Positions 1 to 8,838 of a stretch of DNA of 64,000 nucleotides are shown here, piece after piece (positions within the stretch are counted from its first letter, which is position 1; every line of letters starts with the position of its first letter). Made by a program: the position numbers and the translations under genes. The stretch is from the NCBI RefSeq assembly GCF_008124835.1, contig NZ_VNHW01000010.1:155276-219275 (forward strand). Direction: 5' to 3'. The notes beneath the pieces were generated by a model. That model worked only from the letters and a program-made list of their open reading frames with translations, was not told the origin of the DNA and searched no databases. The stretch is from Blastococcus xanthinilyticus. Lineage in GTDB: Bacteria > Actinomycetota > Actinomycetes > Mycobacteriales > Geodermatophilaceae.

Positions 1-140
1 GCGGGGTCGAGGTGCTCGACGTGGGGCTGCGGCGTCCCGACCTGGACGACGTGTTCCTGACCCTGACCGGCCGCGCGGCCGAGGAGGTCGCCACCGACGA
101 GCCCACGCCCGAGCCGATTCCGACCGGAGCAGCCCGATGA
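1..140 (+). CDS. ABC transporter ATP-binding protein, C-terminal fragment
   Basis: The window opens inside this gene; the readable frame starts at base 3 and ends with the TGA at 138-140. The visible tail has the sequence RRPDLDDVFLTLTGR, which is the typical C-terminus of DrrA-type drug and polyketide exporter ATPases, and the same tail is present in the complete ATPase at 13725-14738. The stop overlaps the ATG of the permease gene (ATGA), so the two are translationally coupled and form one exporter. Only about 45 residues are visible, so the Walker motifs cannot be checked. Confidence 0.85.
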   Translation, partial: GVEVLDVGLRRPDLDDVFLTLTGRAAEEVATDEPTPEPIPTGAAR

Positions 141-946
141 CCAGCCTCGCCACGACGCTCTCCGACAGCGTCGTCATCACCAAGCGGAACCTGATCAAGG
201 TCAAGCGGGTCCCCGACCTGGTCGTCTTCGCGACCCTCTCGCCGATCATGTTCGTGCTGCTGTTCCGGTACGTCTTCGGCGGCGCGATCGGCGGGCTGCC
301 CCCCGGGGTCTCCTACGCGGAGTTCCTGCTGCCGGGGATCTTCGCCCAGACGATCGTGCTCGGGTCGACCACGACCGGCGCCAGCATCGCCGAGGACCTG
401 CAGAAGGGCCTCGTCGACCGCTTCCGCTCGTTGCCGATGGCGCCGGCGGCCGTGCTCGTCGGCCGGACCGTCGCCGACGCCGGGCTCAACATCATCTCGA
501 TCGCGGTCATGGCGCTGACCGGGCTCGTGGTCGGCTGGCGGATCAACTCGTCGGTGCCCGAGGCGGTCGCCGGTTTCCTCGTCCTGCTGCTGTTCGCCTT
601 CGCGATCTCGTGGCTGATGGCGCTGGTCGGCCTCCTGGTCCGGACGCCGGAGGTGGTCAACAACGCCAGCTTCATCGTGATCTTCCCGCTGACCTTCGTG
701 GCCAACACGTTCGTGCCGCTGGAGACGTTCCCGTCGGTGCTGCGCACCTTCGCCGAGTGGAACCCGGTGTCCGCGGTGGTCCAGGCGGCCCGCAACCTGT
801 TCGGCAACACCTCCGACCAGGTGCCGGTGCCCGATGCCTGGTCGCTGCAGAACCCGGTGCTCTACACGCTCATCTGGGTGGTCGTCATCCTGGCGGTGTT
901 CGTCCCGCTCTCGGTCCGCCAGTTCCGCCGCACCGCCAGCCGCTGA
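137..946 (+). CDS. ABC-2 type transporter permease (DrrB-like)
   Basis: A 269-aa integral membrane protein with about six hydrophobic segments and the layout of ABC-2 family exporter permeases: a cytoplasmic N-terminus with KRNLIKVKRVPDLVV, an extracellular loop with the PGVSYAEFLLPGIFAQT segment, and a C-terminus ending in a basic tail (RQFRRTASR). It overlaps the upstream ATPase by 4 nt, so both are made from one message. The substrate cannot be read from sequence; DrrAB relatives export hydrophobic compounds or drugs. It is followed by a repeat-rich intergenic stretch. Confidence 0.88.
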   Translation: MTSLATTLSDSVVITKRNLIKVKRVPDLVVFATLSPIMFVLLFRYVFGGAIGGLPPGVSYAEFLLPGIFAQTIVLGSTTTGASIAEDLQKGLVDRFRSLPMAPAAVLVGRTVADAGLNIISIAVMALTGLVVGWRINSSVPEAVAGFLVLLLFAFAISWLMALVGLLVRTPEVVNNASFIVIFPLTFVANTFVPLETFPSVLRTFAEWNPVSAVVQAARNLFGNTSDQVPVPDAWSLQNPVLYTLIWVVVILAVFVPLSVRQFRRTASR

Positions 947-980
947 GCCTGCGCCGGGCCTCACCCGCCGACCGGAACGT

Positions 981-1283
981 CGTGGTCGGACCGAGTGGGG
1001 CCCGGAGGGCTCCGCGCAGGGACGACGCAGCGGCTCCGCCCGCCTCGACGTCTGGTCGGCACGGAGTGGGGCCCCGAGGGTCCCCGACGTGTCGACGGAT
1101 GGGCTCAGCGCCGGCCGGGGACGGCACGTGGCCGCGGTGCGGCCCGGAGGGTCGCGATGTGATGGCGGTGCGTCGTGGTCGGACCGAGTGGGGCCCGGAG
1201 GGCTCCGCGCAGGGACGACGCAGCGGCTCAGCGCCGGTGGGGGACGGCACGTGGCCGCGGTGCGGCCCGGAGGGTCGCGATGT
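981..1283. repeat. Two-copy array of GGA-loop hairpin repeats
   Basis: The 347-nt gap after the permease is made of duplicated elements. A 56-bp unit at 981-1036 recurs identically at 1174-1229. A 59-bp unit at 1102-1160 recurs at 1225-1283 with two changes. Each 56-bp unit has a hairpin GGGGCCC-GGA-GGGCTCC (997-1013 and 1190-1206). Each 59-bp unit ends in GCGGCCC-GGA-GGGTCGC (1139-1155 and 1262-1278). Related copies lie at 3388-3506 and 10112-10293. Position after gene ends suggests terminator or 3'-end stabilising function, which is inference. Confidence 0.8.
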
Positions 1284-1293
1284 AATAGCGGCG

Positions 1294-3375
1294 ATGAGTG
1301 CCGCCGAGAACCCTGCCCTGTCCGCCGACAACCCGCTGGCCGCACCCTCGGAGCTGCCGTTCCGGCTGCCGCCGTTCGCCGACATCAGCCTGGAGCACTG
1401 CCGGGAGGCGCTCCTGGCCGGGATGGCCGAGCACCGCCGGGAGATCGCCGCGATCGCCGGGTCGGCGGAGCCGCCGACGGCGCAGAACACGATCGTGGCG
1501 CTGGAGCGCTCGGGCGCACTGCTCGACCGGGCGTGGTCGGTGTTCGGCAACCTCTCCTCCTCGGTCGCCACCCCGAGGCTCCGGGAGATCGAGCGGGAGA
1601 TCGCGCCGCTCGCCGCCGCCCACGACGATGCGCTGCGCCTGGACCCGGCGCTGTTCGCCCGGGTGGACGCGGTGCACGAGGGGCGCTCCGACGCCGGGCT
1701 GGACCCGGAGACGCTGCGGCTGGTCGAGCGGTACCACCTGGACTTCGTCCTCGCCGGCGCGCGCCTCGACGCCGACGGCCGGGCGCGGTTGAGCGAGCTC
1801 AACCAGGAGCTCTCGGAGCTGTCTACGACGTTCGGCCAGAACCTGCAGCTGGCCACCGAGGCCGCGGCCGTCCGCGTGACCGACGCCGCCGAGCTCGACG
1901 GCCTCACGCCGGAGGAGGTCGGGGCGGCCGCGCGGACGGCCACCGACCGCGGGCTCGACGGGTACCTGATCACCCTCGTGCTGCCGACGGGCCAGCCGGC
2001 GCTGACCAAGCTGCGGAACCGCGACCTGCGCCGCCGGGTGTTCGAGGCGTCGGTGACTCGGGCGGCGGGCGGCGAGCACGACAACCGCCCCGTCGCCGAG
2101 CGGATCGCCCGGGCCCGGGCCGAGCGGGCCCGCCTGCTCGGTTTCGCCACCCACGCCGACCTCGTGCTGGCCGACTCCACCGCCGGCACGGCGGCCGCCG
2201 TCGACGAGATGCTCGCCTCGATGGTCCCGGCGTCGGCCGCCAACGCGGAGGCCGAGGCCGGCGTCCTCCGCGAGGCCGCGGCCCGGGACGGCGTCGAGCT
2301 CGCCGCCTGGGACTGGGCGTTCTACAGCGAGCGGGTGCGGGCCGAGCGCTACGCCGTCGACACGGCGGCCCTGCGGCCGTACTTCGAACTGGACCGGGTG
2401 CTGGTCGACGGGGTCTTCACCGCCGCCGAGCGGCTCTACGGCTTCCGGTTCACCCCGCGGACCGACCTCGCCGGCTACCACCCCGACGTGCGGGTGTGGG
2501 AGGTCCGCGACGCCGACGGGGCCGACGTCGGCCTGTACCTCGGCGACTTCTTCGCCCGGGAGGGCAAGCGCGGCGGGGCATGGATGAGCTCGTTCGTCCG
2601 CCAGTCGGGCCTGCTCGGCACCCGCCCGGTCGTGGTCAACAACCTCAACGTCTCGCGGGCGCCGGAAGGGCAGCCCACGCTGCTCACCCTCGACGAGGTG
2701 AACACGCTCTTCCACGAGTTCGGCCACGCGCTGCACGGGCTGACCTCGGCGGTCACCTACCCGCGTTTCGCCGGCACCGCCGTCCCGCGGGACTTCGTCG
2801 AGTTCCCGAGCCAGGTCAACGAGATGTGGGCGCTGTGGCCCGAGGTGCTCGGCGGCTACGCGCGGCACGTCGAGACCGGTGAGCCGCTGCCGGCCTCGGT
2901 CGTGGCGGCCATCGACGCGGCGCAGCTGTGGGGCGAGGGGTTCGGCACGCTCGAGTACCTGGCCGCCACGCTGCTCGACCAGGCGTGGCACCGGATCACG
3001 CCCGAGACGGAGATCGGCGACCCGGTCGAGTTCGAGCGCGTGGCACTCGCCGCGGCGGGGGTCGCCTCCGACCTGGTGCCGCCGCGCTACCGCACGACCT
3101 ACTTCCAGCACATCTTCGCCGGCGGCTACTCCGCCGGCTACTACTCCTACATCTGGTCGGAGGTGCTCGACGCCGACACGGTGGAGTGGTTCACGGAGAA
3201 CGGTGGCCTGCGGCGGGAGAACGGCGACGTCTTCCGGCAGCGGCTGCTCTCCGTCGGCGGCTCGGTGGACCCGCTGGAGGCGTTCCGCGCCGTCCGCGGC
3301 CGCGACGCCGACCCCCTGCCCCTGCTCAAACGACGTGGGCTGGTGGCATCGGGACCGGGTGACGGGACCACCTGA
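1294..3375 (+). CDS. M3 family metallopeptidase (oligopeptidase A / Dcp type)
   Basis: A 693-aa zinc peptidase of the thimet oligopeptidase (M3) family, expected to degrade short peptides in the cytoplasm. The zinc site HEFGH is at residues 474-478 within NTLFHEFGHALHGL, followed by the conserved GTxVPRDFVEFPSQ segment and a late FAGGYSAGYYSYIWSEV block. Length equals the usual size for Dcp/OpdA (about 680). The frame stays open far upstream, but that upstream part is the repeat array; homology begins soon after the ATG at 1294, so this start was chosen. No signal peptide is visible. Which M3 subgroup (dipeptidyl carboxypeptidase or oligopeptidase) cannot be told. Confidence 0.9.
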   Translation: MSAAENPALSADNPLAAPSELPFRLPPFADISLEHCREALLAGMAEHRREIAAIAGSAEPPTAQNTIVALERSGALLDRAWSVFGNLSSSVATPRLREIEREIAPLAAAHDDALRLDPALFARVDAVHEGRSDAGLDPETLRLVERYHLDFVLAGARLDADGRARLSELNQELSELSTTFGQNLQLATEAAAVRVTDAAELDGLTPEEVGAAARTATDRGLDGYLITLVLPTGQPALTKLRNRDLRRRVFEASVTRAAGGEHDNRPVAERIARARAERARLLGFATHADLVLADSTAGTAAAVDEMLASMVPASAANAEAEAGVLREAAARDGVELAAWDWAFYSERVRAERYAVDTAALRPYFELDRVLVDGVFTAAERLYGFRFTPRTDLAGYHPDVRVWEVRDADGADVGLYLGDFFAREGKRGGAWMSSFVRQSGLLGTRPVVVNNLNVSRAPEGQPTLLTLDEVNTLFHEFGHALHGLTSAVTYPRFAGTAVPRDFVEFPSQVNEMWALWPEVLGGYARHVETGEPLPASVVAAIDAAQLWGEGFGTLEYLAATLLDQAWHRITPETEIGDPVEFERVALAAAGVASDLVPPRYRTTYFQHIFAGGYSAGYYSYIWSEVLDADTVEWFTENGGLRRENGDVFRQRLLSVGGSVDPLEAFRAVRGRDADPLPLLKRRGLVASGPGDGTT

Positions 3376-3387
3376 GCCGGGAACGGC

Positions 3388-3506
3388 AGGGGCCTGCAGT
3401 GGACCCGTCGCGGGGCCCGGAGGGCTCCCGACGGGGACATGGGCAAGGGCTCAGCGGCGCCGGGGAACGGCACGTGGCCGCGGTGCGATCCGGAGGATCG
3501 CAATGT
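3388..3506. repeat. GGA-loop hairpin repeat, probable bidirectional terminator
   Basis: This sits between the converging M3 peptidase and RNHCP genes. It contains CGTCG-C-GGGGCCC-GGA-GGGCTCC-CGACG near 3407-3434. It ends with a 59-bp copy (3448-3506) of the repeat seen upstream of the M3 gene, whose terminal hairpin GCGATCC-GGA-GGATCGC is a perfect 7-bp stem at 3485-3501. The stem differs from the other copies but stays paired, and the GGA loop is kept. The hairpin lies just past both stop codons, which fits a shared terminator. Confidence 0.75.
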
Positions 3507-3838
3507 CATAGCCAGGGCAGGCTGAGCACCAGGTCGAGGTCATCGGGGGCGTCGCCGTCGCGGACCAGCCGGTTGGGCTGGTGGTGGCCGCAGGCGGTGC
3601 AGCGGTGCACCACCTGCCAGCCCTTGCCCGACTTCTCCACCAGCCCGACCGGCTCCATCGGCTGCCGGCACTCGCTGGCGCGGTCACCGGGCAGGTCGTC
3701 GACGTGCAGCGACCACAGGCAGTACGGGCAGTGGTTGCGGTAGTGCCCGTCGGTGTTGGCCGGCACCGGTGCGGTGCAGTGCACGCACGGAAAGCCGGTG
3801 TTCTCCGCCCGCCGGGAGCGGGCGCGCGGTGCGGTCAC
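3506..3838 (-). CDS. RNHCP domain protein
   Basis: A 110-aa protein with the diagnostic RNHCPYCLWS segment around residues 34-43, plus CVHC near residue 18 and CTAC near residue 81. This pattern of Cys pairs defines the small RNHCP zinc-ribbon family, whose biochemical role is unknown. It starts at a GTG and ends at the terminator hairpin shared with the M3 gene. It lies just downstream of greA on the same strand (7-nt gap), so the two are probably co-transcribed. Confidence 0.85.
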   Translation of the reverse strand: MTAPRARSRRAENTGFPCVHCTAPVPANTDGHYRNHCPYCLWSLHVDDLPGDRASECRQPMEPVGLVEKSGKGWQVVHRCTACGHHQPNRLVRDGDAPDDLDLVLSLPWL

Positions 3839-3845
3839 CTGCCGG

Positions 3846-4346
3846 TCAGGGGACGAACGGCTCGATGCCGACGACCTCGACGGTGATGTCCCGGCCGTTG
3901 GGGGCCTGGTAGGTGACCTTCTTGCCCGGCTTGGCGCCCATGATCGCCGCGCCGAGGGCCGACTCCGGCGAGTAGACGGTCAGGTCGGTGGTGCCGGCGA
4001 TCTCGCGCGATCCGAGCAGGAACTTCTCGGTGTCGTCGTCGCCCTCGAACCGGATGGTGATGACCGTGCCGGTGGCGGCGTGCGTGACCTTCGTCGGCGG
4101 CTCGCCGACGTGGGCCTTGCGGAGCAGGTCGGTGACCTGGCGGATCCGGCCCTCCTGCTTGCCCTGCTCGTCCTTGGCGGCGTGGTAGCCGCCGTTCTCC
4201 TTGAGGTCGCCCTCCTCGCGGCGGGCGTTGATCTCGGCGGCCATGGCCGGGCGGTTCGCCACCAGCTGGTCGAGCTCGGCCTTCAGCCGGTCGTAGGCGT
4301 CCTGGGTCAGCCAGATGCCGTCGTGCTCGTCAGTGGGGGTGGACAC
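3846..4346 (-). CDS. greA: Transcription elongation factor GreA
   Basis: A 166-aa Gre factor that stimulates RNA polymerase to cleave backtracked transcripts. It has the N-terminal coiled coil starting WLTQDAYDRLKAELDQL and containing the acidic hairpin tip region (EINARREEGDLKENGGYHAAK), then the C-terminal FKBP-like domain (VTHAATGTVITIRFEGDD, SPLGAAIMG-type loop, KKVTYQAPNG). The frame continues upstream, but the GTG at 4344-4346 has an AGGAG 9-10 nt before it and yields the normal length. The mca gene is divergent upstream, as in Rv1080c-Rv1082. Confidence 0.95.
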   Translation of the reverse strand: MSTPTDEHDGIWLTQDAYDRLKAELDQLVANRPAMAAEINARREEGDLKENGGYHAAKDEQGKQEGRIRQVTDLLRKAHVGEPPTKVTHAATGTVITIRFEGDDDTEKFLLGSREIAGTTDLTVYSPESALGAAIMGAKPGKKVTYQAPNGRDITVEVVGIEPFVP

Positions 4347-4588
4347 GGGGGAGAACTCCTGGAAATCGGGGTGCCGTCCCCTGCGGACGGCGGTGGTCGA
4401 TCCGGCCAAGCTAGCACCGGAGAGCCGGCGGACGCAGCGGTGCGACGTGCGCGGCGGTTGCGGAACCCGAGCGTACCCAGCGCGGGTGGGCGATGCCCGC
4501 CACCCGTCCGGAGGGCCGCGGGAGAGGTGTGGGCCACACCTTCGGGAGGGTCGCTCCGCAGGGCCCTCGGGCGAGGGACACTGTCCTG

Positions 4589-5476
4589 GTGACCCAACCC
4601 GATCAGTTGCGACTGCTCGCCGTGCACGCTCATCCGGACGACGAGTCGAGCAAGGGCGCCGCCACGATGGCGAAGTACGTCGCCGAGGGCGCGCGCGTGC
4701 TGGTGGCGACGGCGACCGGCGGCGAGCGCGGCTCGGTGCTCAACCCGGCGATGGACCGCCCCGACGTGTGGGACCGGCTGCCGCAGATCCGTGCCGAGGA
4801 GATGGCGAAGGCCCGCGAGATCCTCGGCGTCGAGCAGGAGTTCCTGGGCTTCGTCGACTCCGGGCTGCCCGAGGGCGACCCGCTGCCCCCGCTGCCGGAG
4901 GGGTGCTTCGCGCTCGTCCCGATCGAGGAGGCGGCGGCTCCGCTGGTCGCGCTGATCCGCCGCTTCAAGCCGCAGGTGATCACCACCTACGACGAGCGCG
5001 GCGGCTACCCGCACCCCGACCACATCAAGACCCACGAGATCTCGGTGCACGCGTTCGAGGCCGCCGGTGACCCGGACCGCTACCCCGAGCTCGGCGAGCC
5101 CTGGCAGCCGAGCAAGCTCTACTACCACATGAGCTTCACGCTGCCCCGGACGAAGGCGCTGCACGAGGCCATCCTCGCGACCGGCGCGGAGTCCCCCTAC
5201 GCCGAGTGGCTGGAGAAGTGGGACCCCGCCCACGACATCTCCCACCGGGTGACCACCCGGGTGCCGTGCGGTGAGTACTTCCCGGTCCGCGACGCGGCGC
5301 TCATCGCGCACGCGACCCAGATCGACCCGCTCGGCCGGTGGTTCGCCTGCCCGGTGGAGACCCAGCAGCAGATCTGGCCCACCGAGGACTACGAGCTGGC
5401 CCGGTCGCTGGTCGACACCCCCACCCCGGAGGACGACCTGTTCGCCGGGATCCGCAGTGAGGTGACCGTCCGATGA
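4589..5476 (+). CDS. mca: Mycothiol S-conjugate amidase Mca
   Basis: A 295-aa LmbE/PIG-L family zinc amidase that cleaves mycothiol S-conjugates to a mercapturic acid and GlcN-Ins during detoxification. The zinc motif AHPDDE is at residues 14-19, and [14 protein letters not shown] in mid-protein supplies the second metal-binding His. The substrate-facing segment TGGERGS is present. Length matches Mca (about 290) and the neighbourhood (greA upstream, small membrane protein downstream) is that of Mca rather than MshB. The GTG at 4589 was preferred over an upstream ATG because family homology begins immediately ([14 protein letters not shown]). Confidence 0.93.
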   Translation: MTQPDQLRLLAVHAHPDDESSKGAATMAKYVAEGARVLVATATGGERGSVLNPAMDRPDVWDRLPQIRAEEMAKAREILGVEQEFLGFVDSGLPEGDPLPPLPEGCFALVPIEEAAAPLVALIRRFKPQVITTYDERGGYPHPDHIKTHEISVHAFEAAGDPDRYPELGEPWQPSKLYYHMSFTLPRTKALHEAILATGAESPYAEWLEKWDPAHDISHRVTTRVPCGEYFPVRDAALIAHATQIDPLGRWFACPVETQQQIWPTEDYELARSLVDTPTPEDDLFAGIRSEVTVR

Positions 5477-5802
5477 CCTCGTCCGCCGCCGTGCAGGTCC
5501 TCGCCGCTGCCGAGCAGCAGCTGCCCGAGGACGTCGGCAAGGCCGGCCCGCTGGGGCTGCTGCTCCTCGTGGTCCTGCTCATCGCCGTCGCGTTCCTGGT
5601 CAAGTCGATGAGCGGCCACCTGAAGCGGGTGCCGCGCAGCTTCGACGAGGCCGACCAGGAGCCGCGCATCGTCGTCCCCGACTCCCCGGCCGGGCTGGTC
5701 GACGACCGGGAGCCCGGTCAGGACCTGCTGGAGACCCTGCGCCGCGCGCCGCGGGCCATCGAGGCGCCGCGGGACGACGAGGGCCGGACGCCGCGCGGCT
5801 GA
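5473..5802 (+). CDS. Small single-pass membrane protein of the mca operon
   Basis: A 109-aa protein whose ATG overlaps the mca stop (ATGA), so it is translated coupled to mca. It has one strong transmembrane helix (about residues 26-43, [19 protein letters not shown]) followed by a basic patch and an acidic, Pro/Arg-rich cytoplasmic tail. It occupies the position of Rv1083 in mycobacteria. No function is known; its conservation next to mca suggests a link to thiol or xenobiotic metabolism but nothing in the sequence proves it. Confidence 0.82.
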   Translation: MTSSAAVQVLAAAEQQLPEDVGKAGPLGLLLLVVLLIAVAFLVKSMSGHLKRVPRSFDEADQEPRIVVPDSPAGLVDDREPGQDLLETLRRAPRAIEAPRDDEGRTPRG

Positions 5803-5826
5803 CCCGCAGCCGGGGCGGCGCTGCGC

Positions 5827-6402
5827 TCACCAGCGGTGCGCGACGTCGACCACGAGGCGGACCTGGCCGCTGTCCGGCCCGGCCAGGGTGAAGGTGCGGA
5901 AGGGCAGCCGGGCGCGGGTGCCCAGCCCCACGCTGGTCTGCCCCTCGAAGGAGCCGGCCAGTGCGACATGCCGGAATGTTCCGTAGCCGTCGACGTCGAC
6001 CAGCTCGGCGCGGTCGGCCGGGACGTAGGTCGGCTGCCGCTGCTCGCCGTGGGCGGGCGCGCCGACCACGACCTGGAGGGCGGCCCCGCCGCGGAGCGGG
6101 ACCGTGTGCCCGGAGCCGGGCTCCCGCACCTGCGGGGCGTACCGCACGGTGTAGGTGAGCGGCCGGTCCGCCTCGCCGTGCAGGTCGACGACCAGGCGGT
6201 CGAAGCACTCGTGCCGGCCGGCGCGGACGTCGGTGACGACGGCGTCGGCCACCCGCATCGGTACCGCCTCCGGCAGCGATCCCCACACCTGCCCGCAGAA
6301 CGGCTGCGGGGTGCCGGCGGCCGCGGCCGGGGCAGCGCCGAGCGCCATCACCGCCCCGGCGCAGAGAGCCAGTGCACGTCTCCGGATCACGGTCGACCAC
6401 AT
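5827..6402 (-). CDS. Secreted AMIN-like domain protein
   Basis: About 191 aa. It starts with a signal peptide (WSTVIRRRALALCAGAVMALGAAPAAAAG, cleavage near AAA-GTP), then one beta-rich domain with the features of actinobacterial AMIN-like proteins: FDRLVVDLHG, YTVRYAPQV and a C-terminal VRLVVDVAHRW strand. Such domains bind cell-wall or other extracellular partners. Start is uncertain: ATG 6402 has a GGAGGG directly adjacent, and the GTG 12 nt downstream would have better spacing. It converges with the gene ending at 5802. Confidence 0.78.
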   Translation of the reverse strand: MWSTVIRRRALALCAGAVMALGAAPAAAAGTPQPFCGQVWGSLPEAVPMRVADAVVTDVRAGRHECFDRLVVDLHGEADRPLTYTVRYAPQVREPGSGHTVPLRGGAALQVVVGAPAHGEQRQPTYVPADRAELVDVDGYGTFRHVALAGSFEGQTSVGLGTRARLPFRTFTLAGPDSGQVRLVVDVAHRW

Positions 6403-6487
6403 CCCTCCGTGCGCCCCTCCGGCGCCCTCCGGCTCCTGCCCGTGGGGCGGGCCCGGACGCATGGCCGGCCCGATCGTCACCGGGTCG

Positions 6488-7441
6488 TCATGCGCGGTGC
6501 GAGCCGTGCCGGGACGGAGCCGGGAGCCGCTGCGCCAGGACCAGGCTGCCCAGCGCCACGGCCGCGCCGCCCAGCTGCACCGGCGTCAGTGCCTGGCCGA
6601 GCAGCCCCCACCCGATCGCGGCCGCGACCACCGGGGAGAGGAGGGTCAGGAAGCTGATCCGTTCGGCCGGCAGCAGGTCCAGGCCGCGGAGCCACAGCGC
6701 GTAGGCCAGGGCGGTGTTGACCAGGCCGAGGTAGGCGAAGCCGCCGAGCTCGCCGCCGGTGACCCCGGACGGCAGGCCTTCCACGAGCAGGAGCACGGGC
6801 AGCAGGAGGAGGCCGCCGGCCAGCAGTTGCCAGCCGGTGAAGGCGAGGAGCGGGGCTGGGCGGCCCCAGCGCTGGGTGAGCACGACGCCGGTCGCCATCG
6901 ACGCGGTGCCGGCGAGGCCGGCGAGCACGCCGACCGCGTCCAGCCGCGCCCCGTCGTCGACGACGATCAGGGCCACCCCGGCGACGCCCGCGAGGCCGAG
7001 CCAGAGCGTCCGCGCCCGGGGGCGACGCCCGAGCAGTGGCAGGGCGAGCAGGGCGACGATCAGCGGCTGCGCCGCACCCAGCACCGCGGCGATGCCGCCG
7101 GGCAGCCGGTAGGCGGCGACGAAGAGCAGGGCGAAGAACGCGCCGATGTTGAGCGCCCCGAGGGTGGCCGCCTTCCACCACCACGCCCCCCGGGGCAGCT
7201 GACGGCCGAGGACGACGAGCAGGAGCCCGGCGGGGAGGGCGCGCGCCGCCGCGGCCAGGAGCGGTCGGTCGGGAGGGAGCCACTCCGTGGTGACGGCGTA
7301 CGTCGTCCCCCAGGTGGCCGGCGCCAGCGCGGCGAGCGCGGTGACCGTCCACACGGTCCGCCTGCGGGCCCCGCCGGTGGCCGCGCCGGTGGCCGTGCCG
7401 GCGCCGGCTGCGGGGACATGGGGGAGCGAGACGGTGGGCAC
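6488..7441 (-). CDS. EamA (DMT superfamily) transporter
   Basis: A 317-aa membrane protein with ten predicted helices arranged as two EamA repeats, for example APATWGTTYAVTTEWLPPDRPLL in the first and YLGLVNTALAYALWLRGLDLLPAERISFLTLLSPV in the second. Members export amino acids and small metabolites; the substrate here is unknown. It is divergent from a MarR regulator at 7548 with a palindromic operator-like sequence between them, so it is probably controlled by that regulator. Confidence 0.9.
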   Translation of the reverse strand: MPTVSLPHVPAAGAGTATGAATGGARRRTVWTVTALAALAPATWGTTYAVTTEWLPPDRPLLAAAARALPAGLLLVVLGRQLPRGAWWWKAATLGALNIGAFFALLFVAAYRLPGGIAAVLGAAQPLIVALLALPLLGRRPRARTLWLGLAGVAGVALIVVDDGARLDAVGVLAGLAGTASMATGVVLTQRWGRPAPLLAFTGWQLLAGGLLLLPVLLLVEGLPSGVTGGELGGFAYLGLVNTALAYALWLRGLDLLPAERISFLTLLSPVVAAAIGWGLLGQALTPVQLGGAAVALGSLVLAQRLPAPSRHGSHRA

Positions 7442-7462
7442 GGCGGCACCTCGTTCGGGTGG

Positions 7463-7501
7463 AAGAATCTTGCTCCCAAGATACTTGGCTCGAAGAATCT
7501 G
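7463..7501. promoter_or_regulatory. Operator-like palindromes between eamA and marR genes
   Basis: The divergent intergenic gap is A/T-rich against a very GC-rich background. It contains ATCTTG-CTCC-CAAGAT (7467-7482) and the overlapping perfect inverted repeat CCAAG-ATA-CTTGG (7476-7488), plus repeated AAGAATCT at 7464 and 7493. Overlapping inverted repeats in a shared promoter are what a dimeric MarR protein would bind to control itself and the transporter. Confidence 0.65.
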
Positions 7502-7547
7502 TCAACCGTGGAAGATGAGGTCGGCGCGACGACGAGGGGTGTGCGAG

Positions 7548-8048
7548 ATGGTCGAGAAGGATCGGGTCGACGAGATCGTCGAGCAGTGGGCGCGGGAACG
7601 GCCGGACCTCGAGACCGGCCCCATGGCGCTCCTCGGCCGGATCTCGCGCACCGCGCGGCTGGCCGGTGATGCGCAGGAGCGGTGCTACGGCCGGTTCGGG
7701 ATCACCCGCGCGGATTTCGACGTGCTCGCGACGCTGCGCCGGGCCGGGGGTGGCAGTGGCCTCTCGCCCGGCCGGCTCACCAGCTCCCTCATGCTCACCA
7801 GCGGCGGCATGACCGGCCGGCTCGACCGCCTGGAGCGCGCCGGTCTGGTCGTGCGGACGCCGGATCCCGAGGATCGGCGCGCGCTGCTGGTCGACCTCAC
7901 GCCCGCTGGCAGGGAGCTGATCGACGAGGCCGTCACCGCCAGCGTCGCCGAGCAGCGCCGGCTCCTCGGTGACCTCACGGTCGACCAGCAGCGGAAGGTG
8001 AGCGCCCTGCTCCGCGAGGTGCTCGGGTCGGTCGAGCGGCACGCGTGA
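7548..8048 (+). CDS. MarR family transcriptional regulator
   Basis: A 166-aa winged-helix regulator. The helix-turn-helix and wing are visible as GLSPGRLTSSLMLTSGGMTGRLDRLERAGLVVRTPDPEDRRALLVDLTPAG (shown only to name the blocks LTSGGMTGRLDRLE and DPEDRRALLVDLT). The N-terminal helices form the dimer interface. The ATG at 7548 follows GAGGGG at a normal distance; the frame remains open upstream into the operator and was not used. It probably represses the divergent EamA exporter and itself; the ligand is unknown. Confidence 0.9.
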   Translation: MVEKDRVDEIVEQWARERPDLETGPMALLGRISRTARLAGDAQERCYGRFGITRADFDVLATLRRAGGGSGLSPGRLTSSLMLTSGGMTGRLDRLERAGLVVRTPDPEDRRALLVDLTPAGRELIDEAVTASVAEQRRLLGDLTVDQQRKVSALLREVLGSVERHA

Positions 8049-8108
8049 GCCGGCGTGCGTGTCCGCTGTCGGCGGAACCGCCACCCTGGCGCGGGGGACC
8101 GGGGCTGC

Positions 8109-8130
8109 TTACCGTGTAACCACGTAATCA
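8109..8130. promoter_or_regulatory. Possible operator upstream of the 218-aa gene
   Basis: The inverted repeat TTAC-CGT-GTAA (8109-8119) is followed by a half-site CACGTAATCA (8121-8130), just upstream of an RBS CGGAGG and the ATG at 8148. The A/T content contrasts with its surroundings. No regulator could be assigned. Confidence 0.4.
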
Positions 8131-8147
8131 ACGCCTCGGAGGTTGCC

Positions 8148-8804
8148 ATGCACGGAGCCCGGTCCCCGTTCTCGGATCCGTCGTTCGACCCGATCCGCGC
8201 CGCGTTCTTCCCCGGCGGCCGTGGTCGCGGCCCGGGTGGGCCCCGGGGCCACGGCGGCCGCGAGGGCCGGGGAGGGCGTGGCCGCGGTGCGGAGTCGCCG
8301 CCGGTGGACCGCGCCGAGGTGGCCGGCTGGTTCGCCGGCAGGCTGCCCGACGACTGGTTCACCGGCCCGGTCGAGCTGGTGCTCGACCGCGACGAGATCA
8401 CCGTCATCGGCGTGCTGGCCGAGCCCGCGGCCGGCGAGGGCGACCCCGCCGCGGCGCGCGCCGGCCGGATCGCCCGCTTCCGCGAGGAGACCCGCGCCGA
8501 GCGGATGGCCATCGCCGAGGCCGCCCAGCAGCGGTACGGCCGGTCGATCGCGTGGGGCGTCGCCTGCGGGGAGGACCGCGAGGTGTTCACCAACGCCTCG
8601 GTGCCGGTGATGACCCGGCTGCGCCAGCCGGAGCGGCTGGTCCTGGACACCCTGGTCGATGCCGGCGTCGCCCGGTCCCGATCCGAGGCGCTGGTCTGGG
8701 CGGTCCGCCTGGTGGGGGAGCACACGGAGGACTGGCTGGCCGAGCTGCGGGCGGCCATGGCCTCGGTCGAGGAGGTCCGCGGCCGGGGCCCGACGGTGGG
8801 CTGA
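8148..8804 (+). CDS. Conserved hypothetical protein with Gly/Arg-rich segment
   Basis: A 218-aa soluble protein, not recognised. Residues about 24-48 are a Gly/Arg-rich stretch (GRGRGPGGPRGHGGREGRGG), a composition often found in nucleic-acid-binding or flexible regions. The rest looks like a compact alpha/beta domain (WFAGRLPDDWFTGPVELVLD, ITVIGVLAEP) followed by charged helices ending in QPERLVLDTLVDAGVARSRS, which resembles a ribbon-helix-helix-type segment. The ATG at 8148 has CGGAGG 6 nt upstream. It has its own candidate operator. Confidence 0.7.
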   Translation: MHGARSPFSDPSFDPIRAAFFPGGRGRGPGGPRGHGGREGRGGRGRGAESPPVDRAEVAGWFAGRLPDDWFTGPVELVLDRDEITVIGVLAEPAAGEGDPAAARAGRIARFREETRAERMAIAEAAQQRYGRSIAWGVACGEDREVFTNASVPVMTRLRQPERLVLDTLVDAGVARSRSEALVWAVRLVGEHTEDWLAELRAAMASVEEVRGRGPTVG

Positions 8805-8838
8805 CGGCGCCGTCGGCCCGTTCGGGGACACTGGGCGC

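Noticed and set aside
610..1293. Open reading frame running into the M3 peptidase from far upstream
   Set aside because: It is translated repeat sequence overlapping the permease gene in another frame; family homology begins after ATG 1294.
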